Positions 17,161 to 27,735 are shown, counted from the stretch's first letter. The stretch is DNA of 64,000 bases from Mycolicibacterium sp. MU0050 (GCF_963378085.1 NZ_OY726395.1:1612001-1676000), one strand, 5' to 3'. Made by a program: numbers and translations. Notes: a model not told the origin generated them from the letters alone.

Positions 17161-17345
17161 AATGTGCAGGTAGTTTAGCCAACCCCGCGGTCCGGGCCCA
17201 GCGTGCGCCACGCGCCGGGACAAATGCGTTTGGATGGCAGTGGAGTTGGCTACTGTGTGAGTCACGACACAACGCGGTCCGAGTGGGCCGCGCCGGGTCG
17301 TGGCGGGCGACGACGCCCATGCCGGAATGCGAGGGTGTTGTTGCG

Positions 17346-18587
17346 ATGACGCTGGTGACGGACGCGGCCCAACCCGCCGCCCGCCCAGGGCCGCTGCAGG
17401 CGGCGTTGGGCCTGATGGCCAATCCCGTTGGAACCTTCCAGGCGGCCTCGGTGCTGCTGCGAGGCGCTCCCTCGCTGGCCGGGTGGCTGGCCGGCTGGGC
17501 CGTCACCGAGTTCCCGCTGCGGGTGCTCACCGGGCACGCGCTGTCTTCGGTGAACGCCGCGCCGGTGAACCGCTTCACCGCCGGCCTGGCTGCACAGCGC
17601 GCCGACAGCGTGCTGCAGGACGCCCTCGTCGAGGCGCACGGACCCGACTACGCCGAGCAGGTGTCGCACCCGGTCACCGACCCCACCGTCCGCCGGCACA
17701 GCGTCGCCGGGGTATGGCGCGCCACCCAACGCAGCCGATACGCCACCGTCACCCGCAATGTGTCCTACGGTCCGGGCGGTCGCGATCATCTGCTCGACAT
17801 CTGGCGTCGCCCCGACGTCACCCCGGACGCCAAGGTTCCGGTCCTGCTGCAGGTGCCCGGCGGCGCGTGGGCGCTCAGCGAAAAACGCGGCCAAGCCGTG
17901 CCATTGCTCAGCCGGATGGTCGAACTCGGCTGGATCTGCGTGACCATCAACTACAGCCGGAGCCCGTTCAGCGCGTGGCCGGCGCACATCATCGACGTCA
18001 AGCGGGCCATCGCCTGGTTGCGGGAAAACATCGCCGAGCACGGTGGCGACCCGGATTTCATCGCGATCACCGGCGGCTCGGCCGGCGCGCACATCGGTTC
18101 GCTGGCGGCGCTGACCGCCAACAACGCCGCGCTGCAACCCGGGTTCGAGGACGTCGACACCAGCGTGGCCGCCGCGGTGCCGTATTACGGCGCCTACGAC
18201 CTCACCGACCCGGCGAACATGTGCGAGTTGATGCTGCCGTTCCTGGAGAACTTCGTGATGCGCGCCCGCCTGGCCGATGCTCCCGGTCTGTACCGGGACG
18301 CGTCGCCGATCGCCCACGTGCATCGTGACGCACCGCCGTTCTTCGTCCTGCACGGACGCAACGATGCGGTCATCCCGCACACCCAGGCGCAGATCTTCGT
18401 CGACGCGCTGCGGGGCGTCGGCGCCGCCACCGTCGCACACGCCGAACTTCCCAACGCGCACCACGCTTTTGACACCATCGCCACGGTGCGATCGCAGATG
18501 GTCACCGACACCGTCGCCGATTTCCTCGGCATCACCTACGGCCGGCACCGCCTGGGACTGGACCGCCTCGTCCACCACGTAGGGTGA
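17346..18587 (+). CDS. lipQ: Alpha/beta-hydrolase, LipQ-like carboxylesterase
   Basis: The 413-residue protein has an N-terminal helical part and a C-terminal alpha/beta-hydrolase domain with triad Ser245 (ITGGSAGAH), Asp340 (HGRNDAVIP) and His372 or His373 (NAHHAFD). It looks like the hormone-sensitive-lipase group, but the oxyanion motif HGGG is altered to PGGAW (residues 171-175). ATG 17346 follows a long upstream open stretch that overlaps the tRNA and is not coding. A TACTGT hexamer at 17251-17256 is a possible -10. The position matches Rv2485c. It would hydrolyse short-chain esters; the natural substrate is unknown. Confidence 0.83.
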   Translation: MTLVTDAAQPAARPGPLQAALGLMANPVGTFQAASVLLRGAPSLAGWLAGWAVTEFPLRVLTGHALSSVNAAPVNRFTAGLAAQRADSVLQDALVEAHGPDYAEQVSHPVTDPTVRRHSVAGVWRATQRSRYATVTRNVSYGPGGRDHLLDIWRRPDVTPDAKVPVLLQVPGGAWALSEKRGQAVPLLSRMVELGWICVTINYSRSPFSAWPAHIIDVKRAIAWLRENIAEHGGDPDFIAITGGSAGAHIGSLAALTANNAALQPGFEDVDTSVAAAVPYYGAYDLTDPANMCELMLPFLENFVMRARLADAPGLYRDASPIAHVHRDAPPFFVLHGRNDAVIPHTQAQIFVDALRGVGAATVAHAELPNAHHAFDTIATVRSQMVTDTVADFLGITYGRHRLGLDRLVHHVG

Positions 18588-18634
18588 CGCCGCGGCGATC
18601 CTCGGAATCGCTCTCGCCGAACCGTTGCTGAGAC

Positions 18635-18640
18635 TAGCGT
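18635..18640 (+). promoter_or_regulatory. -10 hexamer for a leaderless WS/DGAT transcript
   Basis: TAGCGT ends 6 bases before the GTG at 18647, the spacing expected when transcription starts at the start codon. No clear -35 element is seen. Confidence 0.45.
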
Positions 18641-18646
18641 GGGTAA

Positions 18647-20215
18647 GTGATCGGGGCCGCTCGTGGCGCGATGACGACTGACATTACGGAGGATTTGAGG
18701 GTATTGGTGAGTGAGTCCTTCGACGCGTCCGCGTTCTCCGATGAGCTCAGCGCCGTGGATCAGTTGCTGCACCGCGGCGAGGCCAACCCGCGCACGAGGT
18801 CGGGCATCATGGCGGTCGAGTTGCTCGACGCCACCCCGGACTGGGAGCGGTACCGCACCACCTACGAAAACGCTTCGCGGCGGGTGCCGCGGCTGCGACA
18901 GAAGGTCGTCATGCCGACGTTGCCCACGGCCAACGCCCGCTGGGTCATCGACCCCGATTTCGACCTCGACTTCCACGTCCGGCGGGTTCGGGCCCCCGAA
19001 CCGGGCGGCATCCGTCAGGTCTTCGACATCGCCGAGGTCATCCAGCAATCACCGTTGGACATCACCCGCCCGCTGTGGAGTGCGACGCTGATCGAAGGGC
19101 TCGAAGGGGGCCGCGCCGCGCAGATCCTGCACCTGAGTCACGCGGTGGCCGACGGCGTGGGCATGGTCGCGATGTTCACCGAGATCTACGATCTGGAACC
19201 CGACGCGCCGCCGCGGCCCGCGGCACCGCTGCCCATCCCGCAGGACCTCTCACCCAACGACCTGATGCGCTCCGGGCTCAACGCCTTGCCCGGGTCCATC
19301 GTCGGCGGGGTCCGGGGCGCGCTCTTCGGCGCTCTCGGCGTGGTGGGCAAGGCCATCACCCACCCCGGTTCGGTGGTCTCCGGAGCGCTCGACTACGCCG
19401 GTTCCAGCCGACGGATCGTGCGCCAGGCCGCGCCACCGTCACCCCTGTTGCGCCGGCGCAGCCTCTCGACGCGCACCGAGGCGATCGAGATTCCGCTCGC
19501 CGACCTGCATCGAGTGGCCAAGACGGCCGGCGGCTCGATCAACGACGCCTATCTGGCCGGGCTCTGCGGTGCGTTGCGGCGCTACCACGAGGCCCTCGGT
19601 GTGCCCGTCCCCACGCTGCCGATGGCGGTGCCGGTCAACCTGCGGGCCGACTCCGACCCCGCCGGCGGAAACCGGTTTGCCGGCGTCAACATCGCCGCGC
19701 CCATCGGCACGGTCGATGCCGCGGCGCGCATGCACAAGATCCGCGCGCAGATGACCCAGCGCCGCGAAGAGGCGGCGCTCGACGTGCTCGGCGTGGTCGC
19801 CCCGGTGCTCTCCTTGCTGCCCGACCCGGTGCTGGAGTCGATGACCGGTGCGGTGATCGCGTCGGACGTGCAGGCCAGCAACGTGCCGGTGTATCCGGGC
19901 GACAGCTTCATCGCCGGGACAAAAGTGTTGCGGCAGTTCGGAATCGGCCCGCTGCCGGGGGTGGCCATGATGGTCGTGCTGGTGTCCCGCGGCGGGTACT
20001 GCACCATCTCGGCGCGCTATGACCGCGCCGCGATCACCGACGAGGCGTTGTTCGCACGCTGTTTCGCCGCCGGCTTCGACGAGGTGCTGGCGCTGGCCGG
20101 GGACCCGGATCTGCGCGTCACCCCCGTCTCGTTCGCCGCCCCCGACACCGGCACCGACAACGGCGGCGGCGACGCGGAACCGACAGACCCCTCAAGCAAC
20201 GGATCGGCGGTGTGA
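18647..20215 (+). CDS. Wax ester synthase/diacylglycerol acyltransferase (WS/DGAT, Rv2484c type)
   Basis: 522 residues of the WS/DGAT family that makes triacylglycerol or wax ester from acyl-CoA. The catalytic HHxxxDG-type motif reads HLSHAVADG, with His165 and Asp169; the usual second His is Ser here. A C-terminal WES acyltransferase domain follows, with PVNLRADSDPAGGNRFAG. GTG 18647 fits a leaderless start after TAGCGT; an ATG at 18671 is the alternative. The stop overlaps the start of plsC, and the following genes plsC and plsB2 make phosphatidic acid, so the trio looks like a glycerolipid operon. The last 40 residues are Asp/Gly/Asn-rich and look disordered. Confidence 0.88.
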   Translation: MIGAARGAMTTDITEDLRVLVSESFDASAFSDELSAVDQLLHRGEANPRTRSGIMAVELLDATPDWERYRTTYENASRRVPRLRQKVVMPTLPTANARWVIDPDFDLDFHVRRVRAPEPGGIRQVFDIAEVIQQSPLDITRPLWSATLIEGLEGGRAAQILHLSHAVADGVGMVAMFTEIYDLEPDAPPRPAAPLPIPQDLSPNDLMRSGLNALPGSIVGGVRGALFGALGVVGKAITHPGSVVSGALDYAGSSRRIVRQAAPPSPLLRRRSLSTRTEAIEIPLADLHRVAKTAGGSINDAYLAGLCGALRRYHEALGVPVPTLPMAVPVNLRADSDPAGGNRFAGVNIAAPIGTVDAAARMHKIRAQMTQRREEAALDVLGVVAPVLSLLPDPVLESMTGAVIASDVQASNVPVYPGDSFIAGTKVLRQFGIGPLPGVAMMVVLVSRGGYCTISARYDRAAITDEALFARCFAAGFDEVLALAGDPDLRVTPVSFAAPDTGTDNGGGDAEPTDPSSNGSAV

Positions 20216-21888
20216 TGACGTCACCTCGGGATTTGCGACTGCCGGGCTCGGTGGCCGAGGTCAAGGCCAGCCCACCGGGACCGAAGATCGGTGCGTTCTT
20301 CGACTTGGACGGCACCCTGGTCGCCGGGTTCACCGGAGTCATCCTGACCCAGGAGCAGTTTCGGCGCCGCGAGCTCGGCCTCGGCGACCTGATCGGCATG
20401 ATCCAGGCCGGCCTGAACCACCAACTGGGGCGTTCCGAGTTCGAGGACCTCATCACCTCGGCGACCTCGGTGATGCGGGGTCGGTCGATCACCGACATGG
20501 ACCAGGTGGGCGAGCGGCTGTTCAAGCAGCACATCGAGGCCCGCATCTACCCGGAGATGCGCGACCTGGTGCGGGCCCATCTGGACCGCGGCCACACCGT
20601 GTGCCTGAGCTCGTCGGCGTTGACCATCCAGGTGGAGCCGGTCGCGGAATTTCTCGGCATCCCGAACACGCTGACCAACCAGTTCGAGCTCGACGAGGAC
20701 GGGACGCTCACCGGGCAGGTGGTGCGGCCCATCCTGTGGGGGCCCGGCAAGGCGAACGCGGTGCAGAAGTTCGCCGCCGAACGCGGAATCGACCTGAAGG
20801 ACAGTTACTTCTACGCCGACGGCAACGAGGACGTCGCGCTGATGTACCTGGTGGGCCATCCGCGCCCGACCAACCCCGAGGGCAAGATGGCCGCGGTGGC
20901 GCGTCAACGCGGTTGGCCCATCCTCAGATTCACCAGCCGCGGCGGCCCCAGTCTCACCGGCGCGCTGAAGACCATCGCCGGGCTCGGCTCCGTGGTCCCG
21001 ATCGCCGCCGGCGCCATCGGCTGGGGGATGCTGACCCGCAGCCGACGCCGCGGCATCAACTTCTTCACCAGCAACTGGGGCTCGATCCTGTTGGCCTCCA
21101 ACGGGGTCAAGCTGAATGTCCTGGGCCGGGAGAACCTCGACAAGCAGCGGCCGGCGGTGTTCATCTTCAACCACCGCAACAACTTCGACCCGATCATCAC
21201 CAGTGCTCTGGTGCGGGACAACTTCACGGGGGTGGGCAAGAAGGAACTGGCCGACGACCCGATCGCGGGCACGCTGGGCAAGCTGATGGACGCGGTCTTC
21301 ATCGACCGCGACAACACCGAGTCCGCCGTCGCCTCGCTGAAGCAGGTCGAGGATCTGGTGCGTAAGGGGCTGTCCATCGTGATGGCCCCGGAGGGCACCC
21401 GGCTCGACACCACCACCGTCGGCCCGTTCAAGAAGGGCCCGTTCCGCCTGGCGATGTCGGCCGGGATTCCCATCGTCCCGGTGGTGATCCGCAACGCGGA
21501 GGTCATCGGTTCTCGGGACGCCACCTTGATGCGACCCGGCACGGTGGATGTCGTGGTGTTCCCGCCGATTTCGGTGCAGGACTGGACCGTCGAGAATCTC
21601 GAGGAACGGATCGCGCAGGTGCGGCAGCTCTACCTCGACACCCTGCAGTCCTGGCCCGAGGGGGAGGTGCCCGAGGTCGCGCTCGGCGCGCCCAAGAAGG
21701 CGGGGCCCAAGAAGGCCGCGGCGAAGAAGCCTGCGAAGAAGGCGGCCAAAAACACGGCGAAGAAGGCGGCGGCGAAGAAGGTGGCCAAGGCCGCGAAAAA
21801 CTCTGCCGCCACGAAGAAGTCGGCGGCGAAGAGCCCCGGATCGGCCGCTGAGTCCGGGGCGCCCCCACCGGTGCAGGGCCGGCCATGA
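20215..21888 (+). CDS. plsC: PlsC: HAD phosphatase fused to 1-acylglycerol-3-phosphate acyltransferase, with Lys/Ala tail
   Basis: A 557-residue fusion. The N-terminal HAD domain has the DxDGT motif (Asp30, Asp32) and could dephosphorylate a lipid or serine-type phosphoester. The C-terminal acyltransferase domain has NHRNNFD (Asn319, His320, Asp325) and APEGTRLD (Glu393 in EGTR), so it should add the second acyl chain of phosphatidic acid at the membrane. From about residue 492 to 545 the protein becomes a histone-H1-like tail of AKK/KKA repeats, then ends in a Ser/Gly/Pro stretch. The start overlaps the WS/DGAT stop and the stop overlaps plsB2 as ATGA. Corresponds to Rv2483c. Confidence 0.9.
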   Translation: MTSPRDLRLPGSVAEVKASPPGPKIGAFFDLDGTLVAGFTGVILTQEQFRRRELGLGDLIGMIQAGLNHQLGRSEFEDLITSATSVMRGRSITDMDQVGERLFKQHIEARIYPEMRDLVRAHLDRGHTVCLSSSALTIQVEPVAEFLGIPNTLTNQFELDEDGTLTGQVVRPILWGPGKANAVQKFAAERGIDLKDSYFYADGNEDVALMYLVGHPRPTNPEGKMAAVARQRGWPILRFTSRGGPSLTGALKTIAGLGSVVPIAAGAIGWGMLTRSRRRGINFFTSNWGSILLASNGVKLNVLGRENLDKQRPAVFIFNHRNNFDPIITSALVRDNFTGVGKKELADDPIAGTLGKLMDAVFIDRDNTESAVASLKQVEDLVRKGLSIVMAPEGTRLDTTTVGPFKKGPFRLAMSAGIPIVPVVIRNAEVIGSRDATLMRPGTVDVVVFPPISVQDWTVENLEERIAQVRQLYLDTLQSWPEGEVPEVALGAPKKAGPKKAAAKKPAKKAAKNTAKKAAAKKVAKAAKNSAATKKSAAKSPGSAAESGAPPPVQGRP

Positions 21889-24221
21889 CGAGCCGCAACG
21901 GTGGCGCGGAGCTGCCGGAGGTCACCATCGACGGCGGCGCGTTGGTGCTCGCCTCGGTGGCCTCCCCGGCCGAACTCGACCTGCTCACCGACTGGTTGCG
22001 GACTCAGCGCGCCGCCCACCCGGGAGCCGACATCGAGGTGGTGCAACTGCCCGCCGACGAGCCCCCACCCGGGGTCCTCGCCGAACTGGTCGAGCAACTC
22101 GAGACCGGCGACGACCGCGAGGTGGTCCCGGTGCGGGTGTTCTGGGTCCCCGGCGGGCTACCGACCCGCGTCAAGATCGTCGGGCTCCTTCAGGGCCGCG
22201 ACACCTACCGGCCACCGGAGAAGTTGCAGCGGCGCATCCTGCGCCGGGACAAGTCGCGGGCCACCGTCGTCGCCGGCGAACCCGCCAAGGTTTCCGAGCT
22301 GCGCCAACAGTGGCAGGACACCACCGTCGCCGACTCACCGCGGGACTTCGCCCGGTTCGTGCTGCGCCGGGCCTCGCTGGCCATCGAACGCATCGAACTA
22401 CGGCTGCTCGGACCCGAGTACAAATCGCCGCGGCTGGTCAAGCCGGAGATGCTGGCGTCCAACCGATTTCGAGACGGACTGGCCCAGATCCCAGGTGCCA
22501 CGGTCGAACAGGCCGGCGAGATGCTCGACGAACTGGCCACCGGGTGGAGCCGGTTCTCCGTCGATCTGATGCCCAACCTGGGCCGGGCGATCTTCAGCCG
22601 AGGATTCGATCCCAACATCGACTACGACGCCGCCGAGATCGAAGCCCTGCGCGGCGCGCTGGAACGCCACCCCGCGGTGCTGCTGTTCTCGCACCGTTCC
22701 TACCTCGACGGCGCGATCGTGCCGGTGGCCATGCAGGAGAACCGGCTGCCGCCCGTGCACACCTTTGCCGGCATCAATCTGTCGTTCGGCTTCATGGGGC
22801 CGTTGATGCGCCGCTCCGGGGTCATCTTCATCCGCCGCAAGCTCGACGACCCGCTGTACAAGTACGTGCTGCGACAGTTCGTCGGCTACATCGTCGAGAA
22901 GCGATTCAACCTCAGCTGGTCCATCGAGGGCACGCGGTCACGCACCGGAAAGATGTTGCCGCCCAAGCTCGGTCTGCTCGCCTACGTCGCCGACGCCTAC
23001 CTGGACGGCCGCAGCGACGACATCCTGTTGCAGCCGGTGTCCATCACTTTCGACCAGCTCCACGAGACCCGCGAGTACGCCGCGTATGCCCGCGGCGGGG
23101 AGAAGACGCCGGAGGGACCCAGCTGGCTGTACAACTTCATCAAGGCGCAGGGGGAGCGCAACTTCGGCAAGATCTACGTCCGCTTCCCGGCGGCGGTGTC
23201 GATGCGCGACTACCTGCACCTGGAGCCCGGCGAGGCGGAGATGGACCCCGCGGCCAAACGTCTTGCGCTGCAGAAGATGGCGTTCGCGGTGGCGTGGCGG
23301 ATTCTCGAGGCCACCCCGATCACCGCCACGGGGCTGGTGTCGGCGCTGTTGCTGGTGACCCGCGGCGTCGCGCTGACCCGTGACCAGGTGCACCACACCC
23401 TGCGGGATGCGTTGGATTACTTGGACCGCAAGGGCACCCCGGTGACCGAGTCCACCCGTCGGCTGCGCAGCCCCGAGGGCGTCCAGGCGGCGTTGGACGC
23501 GTTGTCCGGCGGCAATCCCGTCACGCGCGTCGACGGCGGCCGCGAGCCGGTCTGGCGGATCGCGCCCGAAGACGAGCACGAGGCGGCGTTCTACCGCAAC
23601 TCGATCATCCACGCGTTCCTGGAGACCTCGATCGCCGAACTGGCGCTGGCCTACGCCGGGCGGGCGTCCGGGGATCGGCTCGAGGCGTTCTGGTCGCAGG
23701 TGATGCGGCTGCGCGACCTGTTGAAGTTCGAGTTCTACTTCGACGAGTCCGCGGCCTTCCGGGACCACATCGCCGAGGAGATGACCTGGCTCGACGACTG
23801 GGAGTCCCGCCTGGCCGACGGCGCCGACGTCGAGGCGATGCTCTACGACATGCGCCCGCTGATGGCGCACGCGATGTTGCGGCCGTTCATCGAGGCCTAC
23901 GAGATCGTCGCCGATGTCCTGCTCGAGGCTCCGGCGCAGATCGACGAGAAGGAGCTGACCCAGCGCGCGCTCGGGGTGGGCAGCCAGCGACTCGCTCAGC
24001 GGCAGGTGCGCAGCAACGAATCGGTGTCGGCGCTGCTGTTCGCGACGGCCCGGCAGGTGGCCGCCGACCAAGGGTTGCTGGACCCGGCTGCCGATCTGAC
24101 CGAACGGCGTCAGGCGTTCCTGACCGAACTGCGCGGCATCCTCGCCGACATGCACCAGGTGCACATGATCTCTCGGCGGCAGTTCCTCGAGCGGGAGGCC
24201 GCCGCGGACAAGACCGCTTAG
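21885..24221 (+). CDS. plsB2: Glycerol-3-phosphate acyltransferase PlsB2
   Basis: The 778-residue product is of PlsB length. The acyltransferase motif FSHRSYLDG supplies His270 and Asp275; later motifs are [18 protein letters not shown] and [13 protein letters not shown]. It acylates position 1 of glycerol-3-phosphate, the first step of phospholipid and triacylglycerol synthesis, at the inner membrane. It is translationally coupled to plsC, which performs the next step. Corresponds to Rv2482c. The C-terminal 250 residues are the usual PlsB helical extension. Confidence 0.93.
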   Translation: MTSRNGGAELPEVTIDGGALVLASVASPAELDLLTDWLRTQRAAHPGADIEVVQLPADEPPPGVLAELVEQLETGDDREVVPVRVFWVPGGLPTRVKIVGLLQGRDTYRPPEKLQRRILRRDKSRATVVAGEPAKVSELRQQWQDTTVADSPRDFARFVLRRASLAIERIELRLLGPEYKSPRLVKPEMLASNRFRDGLAQIPGATVEQAGEMLDELATGWSRFSVDLMPNLGRAIFSRGFDPNIDYDAAEIEALRGALERHPAVLLFSHRSYLDGAIVPVAMQENRLPPVHTFAGINLSFGFMGPLMRRSGVIFIRRKLDDPLYKYVLRQFVGYIVEKRFNLSWSIEGTRSRTGKMLPPKLGLLAYVADAYLDGRSDDILLQPVSITFDQLHETREYAAYARGGEKTPEGPSWLYNFIKAQGERNFGKIYVRFPAAVSMRDYLHLEPGEAEMDPAAKRLALQKMAFAVAWRILEATPITATGLVSALLLVTRGVALTRDQVHHTLRDALDYLDRKGTPVTESTRRLRSPEGVQAALDALSGGNPVTRVDGGREPVWRIAPEDEHEAAFYRNSIIHAFLETSIAELALAYAGRASGDRLEAFWSQVMRLRDLLKFEFYFDESAAFRDHIAEEMTWLDDWESRLADGADVEAMLYDMRPLMAHAMLRPFIEAYEIVADVLLEAPAQIDEKELTQRALGVGSQRLAQRQVRSNESVSALLFATARQVAADQGLLDPAADLTERRQAFLTELRGILADMHQVHMISRRQFLEREAAADKTA

Positions 24222-24242
24222 CGGCGGGATTCGGTCTGGTCA

Positions 24243-24248
24243 TACCCT
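24243..24248 (+). promoter_or_regulatory. -10 hexamer for a leaderless CopD-CtaG transcript
   Basis: TACCCT ends 6 bases before the GTG at 24255, consistent with transcription starting at the start codon. No clear -35 is visible. Confidence 0.4.
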
Positions 24249-24254
24249 GGTGCG

Positions 24255-26258
24255 GTGACCTCCTCAGTTACCGGACAACGCACCGCGGTGTGGCCGGTGC
24301 TGCTCGGAGTGGGCCTGCTGGCCGGCTGCACGGCCGCGGGGCTGGCTGCGTTGGCGCTTGCCGACGCGCTGACCGCGACCGGACTGCCGGATCCGGGCCC
24401 GGTGACCACCCTCGGCCTGCCGTTCGTGCGGGCCGCCGGGGAGATCGCCGCGACCCTGGCCGTCGGGTCCTTCCTGTTCGCGGCATTCTTCGTCCCGCCG
24501 CAGGCCAACGGGGTGCTCGACGTCGGTGGTTACCGTGCCGTGCGCACCGGCACCGTGGCCGCGGGGGTGTGGGCCGTGTGCGCGGCGCTGCTGGTCCCGC
24601 TGACGGTTTCCGACGTGTCCGGTCAGCCGCTGCTCGATCACCTCAGTCCGGTGGACATCTGGTCGGCGGCCAGTCTGATCGACACCGCCGATGCGTGGCG
24701 CTGGACGGCGTTCCTGGCGGCCGGGGTGGCCCTGGCCGCCATCCCCGTACTGCGCTGGTCGTGGACCCCGATCCTGTTCCTCGGCTCGCTGGTGACGTTG
24801 ATCCCGCTGGGCCTGACCGGGCATTCGGCCGCCGGCGGCTCGCACGACGTCGGCACCAACAGCCTGCTGATCCACCTGGTGGCCGCGGCGCTGTGGGCCG
24901 GTGGCCTGTTCGCGCTGCTGGCCCACGCGCTGCGCGGCGGTGAGCACGGCGCGTTGGCCGCCCGCCGGTTCTCCTCGGTGGCGTTGTGGTGCTTTGTCGC
25001 CATGGCGGTCTCCGGCGTGGTGAACGCGCTGATCCGGGTGCGGCCCGGGGACCTGATCAACACCCCCTACGGCGCGCTGGTCGGTGCGAAACTGCTGGCG
25101 CTGTGCCTGCTGGGGTTCTTCGGGTGGCGACAACGCCGCTCCGGTCTGGTGGCACTCGACGCCGACCCGACCGCCCGCGGACCGCTGATCCGGCTGGCCC
25201 TGACCGAGGCGGTCATCCTCGGCCTGACCTTCGGGGTGGCGGTGGCGCTGGGCCGCACCCCGCCGCCCCCGCCGCGGGTGCTCAACCCGTCGATCGCTGA
25301 AGTGGAGATCGGCTACAACCTCGACGGCCCGCCGACACTGGCCCGGGTGCTGTTCGACTGGCGCTTCGACATGATCTTCGGCACCGCGGCCATCATCTTC
25401 GCGCTGGTGTACATCGCCGGGGTGTGGCGGCTGCGCAAGCGCGGCGACGCCTGGCCCCCCGGGCGCACCGTGGCCTGGCTGCTGGGCTGCGCGGCGCTGC
25501 TGTTCGCGACGTCGTCGGGCCTGGGCCGCTACATGCCGGCGATGTTCAGCATGCACATGGGCGCGCACATGCTGATGTCGATGCTGGTGCCGATCCTGCT
25601 GGCGCTCGGCGGCCCGGTGACGTTGGCGCTGCGCGCGCTGCCGGCCGCCGGCCGTGGACAGCCGCCGGGCATGCGGGAATGGCTGCTGGCGGCGCTGCAC
25701 AGCCGGTTCTCGAAGTTCCTCACCAACCCGATCATCGCGACGGCGCTGTTCATCGCCGGCTTCTACGGGCTGTACTTCGGCGGCATCTACGACGCGGCCG
25801 CCAGCGATCACGCCGGGCACGTGGCGATGAACTTCCACTTCCTGGCGACCGGCTACCTGTTCTACTGGTGCGTCATCGGCGTGGACCCGACGCCGCGGCC
25901 GCTGCCGCCGCTGGCGAAACTGGCGATGGTGTTCGGCTCGCTGCCGCTGCACGCCTTCTTCGGAGTGGTGCTGATGGGCATGAACACCGTCCTCGCCGAG
26001 AGGTTCTACGGGTCGCTGCAACTGCCCTGGGACATCGACCTGCTCCAAGATCAGAAGCTCGGCGGCGGCATCGCCTGGGCGGCCGGCGAGGTGCCGCTGG
26101 TCATCGTCATGATGGCGCTGCTGATCCAGTGGTCGCGCAGTGACCGGCGCACCGCCAAACGCCTGGACCGCGCCGCCGACCGCGACGACGACGCCGAGCT
26201 GGCGGCCTATAACAACATGCTCGCCGAGATGGCGCGGCGGGAGAAGCAGGGGCGCTAG
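24255..26258 (+). CDS. CopD-CtaG fusion membrane protein (copper uptake/cytochrome oxidase assembly)
   Basis: A 667-residue polytopic protein. The N-terminal half (about 1-330) is a CopD-like copper-resistance membrane domain with the GLTGHSAAGGSHD histidine region; the C-terminal half (about 360-640) is a CtaG (caa3-type) domain with MFSMHMGAHMLMSMLVP and DHAGHVAMNFHFL. Many Met and His residues in membrane segments suggest copper handling, probably delivery to the Cu sites of cytochrome aa3 oxidase. It resembles Rv0102 of M. tuberculosis, which lies elsewhere there. The C-terminal tail is charged and cytoplasmic. Confidence 0.83.
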   Translation: MTSSVTGQRTAVWPVLLGVGLLAGCTAAGLAALALADALTATGLPDPGPVTTLGLPFVRAAGEIAATLAVGSFLFAAFFVPPQANGVLDVGGYRAVRTGTVAAGVWAVCAALLVPLTVSDVSGQPLLDHLSPVDIWSAASLIDTADAWRWTAFLAAGVALAAIPVLRWSWTPILFLGSLVTLIPLGLTGHSAAGGSHDVGTNSLLIHLVAAALWAGGLFALLAHALRGGEHGALAARRFSSVALWCFVAMAVSGVVNALIRVRPGDLINTPYGALVGAKLLALCLLGFFGWRQRRSGLVALDADPTARGPLIRLALTEAVILGLTFGVAVALGRTPPPPPRVLNPSIAEVEIGYNLDGPPTLARVLFDWRFDMIFGTAAIIFALVYIAGVWRLRKRGDAWPPGRTVAWLLGCAALLFATSSGLGRYMPAMFSMHMGAHMLMSMLVPILLALGGPVTLALRALPAAGRGQPPGMREWLLAALHSRFSKFLTNPIIATALFIAGFYGLYFGGIYDAAASDHAGHVAMNFHFLATGYLFYWCVIGVDPTPRPLPPLAKLAMVFGSLPLHAFFGVVLMGMNTVLAERFYGSLQLPWDIDLLQDQKLGGGIAWAAGEVPLVIVMMALLIQWSRSDRRTAKRLDRAADRDDDAELAAYNNMLAEMARREKQGR

Positions 26259-26490
26259 GACCGCGGTGCTGCCCGCGGCCACCTAGGCAGGGGTGTGTCT
26301 GCAGGCCCACGCGCCGCTTCTGGCACCCCGCTCGGATGCGACTGGTCGGGTTTTGATGCCAAAGGATCTCGACCTGGTCGTGATCAACATGATGTCGCGG
26401 TCACCGTCTGTTCGGCGATCGATGGTTCGGCGACGGGCGCTCGTCACTGCCCCAGGTCGGGCTGAAGACAAACCCGCCCGACGCACCCCG

Positions 26491-27735
26491 CTAGTTCGGT
26501 GCCGGGGGTGGTTGGGGTTGGAAGGGTTGGTACCACCACCAGTCGGCGCGTTCGCCGGTGGGTCCGGGGTACGGCGGGACGTCCGGTGGTGGGTTTTGCG
26601 GAGGTCGGGCCAGTGTGCCGGAATGTAGTGGCCGGCCGTCGGAGTCGGTGACGACGAGGTGGTCGGCGGGTCCGGTGAGGGTGATCAGCCCGGTGTGGTG
26701 GGCGCGATGGTGGTAAGGGCAGACCAGCACGAGGTTGTCGAGTTCAGTGGGGCCGCCGTGTTCCCAGTGGATGAGGTGGTGGGCGTGCAGGCCGCGGGTG
26801 GCCCCGCAGCCGGGCACCACGCAGCAGTCGTCACGGTGTTCGAGGGCGCGGCGCAGGCGGCGGCCGATGGTGCGGGTGGAGCGGCCGGCCCCGATCGGGC
26901 GGCCGTCGCGCTGGAACCAGATTTCGGCGGTGGCGTCGCAGGTCAGGTAGCGGCGTTCGGCGTCGGTGAGCAGGGGACCGAGGTGCAGGTCGGCGATCCG
27001 GTCGGCGATGTCGAGGTGCACGACGATGGTTGTGCGTTGGCCGTGGGGGCGGCGCGTGGCTTCGGCGTCCCAGCTGTCTTCGATTAAGCGCATGAAGGCG
27101 TCGAGGGTGGTTGGCATGGGCGGCCGCTGCTCGGCGGGAGCGGTGGTGTGGTTGCTTTTCCAGTCGGTGATCAGGGCGTCGTGGTGGGATTGGAGGGCGG
27201 CGTCGAAGGTGGCTGCGGCCAGCGGGGACAGGCGGAGGCGGTAGTCGACGTGGTCGCCGCGGTCGGTTCTGGTGAGCGCCGGCGGCGATGCGGGCCCCGG
27301 GTCGGGGTCGGGGCGTGGTTCGAGTTTGATCGCGGTGCGGAGTTGGGTGACGGTGGCGCTGCGGGCCAGTTCGGCGTAGTGGGCGTCGGAGCCTTCGGCG
27401 GCGCGTGCGGCGATGACGCCGACTTGATCGAGGGAGAGCCGCCCCTCGCGTAGGCCTTGGGTGCATTCGGGGAAGTCGTCGCGGCGATGGGCGATCGTGG
27501 CCAGGGTTTCGGCGTTGTTGGGGGTGACTCCGGTTTTCCAGGCGATCAGTGCGCGGATCGAACGGGCGCCGGTGTTGCCCCAGAGGCCGTCGTGGTCGAT
27601 TTCGGCGACGATGTCGACGATGCGTCCGTCGATGGCGTTGCGTTGCCCGGTCAGCTCAGCGAGTTCTTCAAAGAGCACCTCGAGACGATCAGCCGGGCTC
27701 GCGTCGGCCGGCGCGGTAGCCGTGACTGAGGACAT
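26491..27735 (-). CDS. 13E12-family DUF222/HNH endonuclease-like protein
   Basis: 414 residues: an N-terminal DUF222 helical domain (about 10-290) and a C-terminal HNH nuclease domain with CCVVPGCGATRGLHAHHLIH and LVLVCPYHHRAHH. The tail is very rich in Pro, Trp and Tyr. This is the multi-copy 13E12-repeat family of mycobacteria, often variable between strains; members in M. tuberculosis carry phage attachment sites. ATG 27735 is preferred over an upstream open stretch that looks non-coding. It stands alone, antisense to the flanking lipid and ssb genes, with a 232-base gap (26259-26490) in which nothing else is supported. Confidence 0.85.
   Translation of the reverse strand: MSSVTATAPADASPADRLEVLFEELAELTGQRNAIDGRIVDIVAEIDHDGLWGNTGARSIRALIAWKTGVTPNNAETLATIAHRRDDFPECTQGLREGRLSLDQVGVIAARAAEGSDAHYAELARSATVTQLRTAIKLEPRPDPDPGPASPPALTRTDRGDHVDYRLRLSPLAAATFDAALQSHHDALITDWKSNHTTAPAEQRPPMPTTLDAFMRLIEDSWDAEATRRPHGQRTTIVVHLDIADRIADLHLGPLLTDAERRYLTCDATAEIWFQRDGRPIGAGRSTRTIGRRLRRALEHRDDCCVVPGCGATRGLHAHHLIHWEHGGPTELDNLVLVCPYHHRAHHTGLITLTGPADHLVVTDSDGRPLHSGTLARPPQNPPPDVPPYPGPTGERADWWWYQPFQPQPPPAPN

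Noticed and set aside
24264..26282. 672-codon open frame antisense to the CopD-CtaG gene
   Set aside because: Product is Arg/Gln/His/Gly low complexity with no domain; the sense frame has clear membrane helices and motifs.
26491..27735. Phage attachment site or prophage at the 13E12-type gene
   Set aside because: The family carries attachment sites in M. tuberculosis, but no integrase or flanking duplication is present here.
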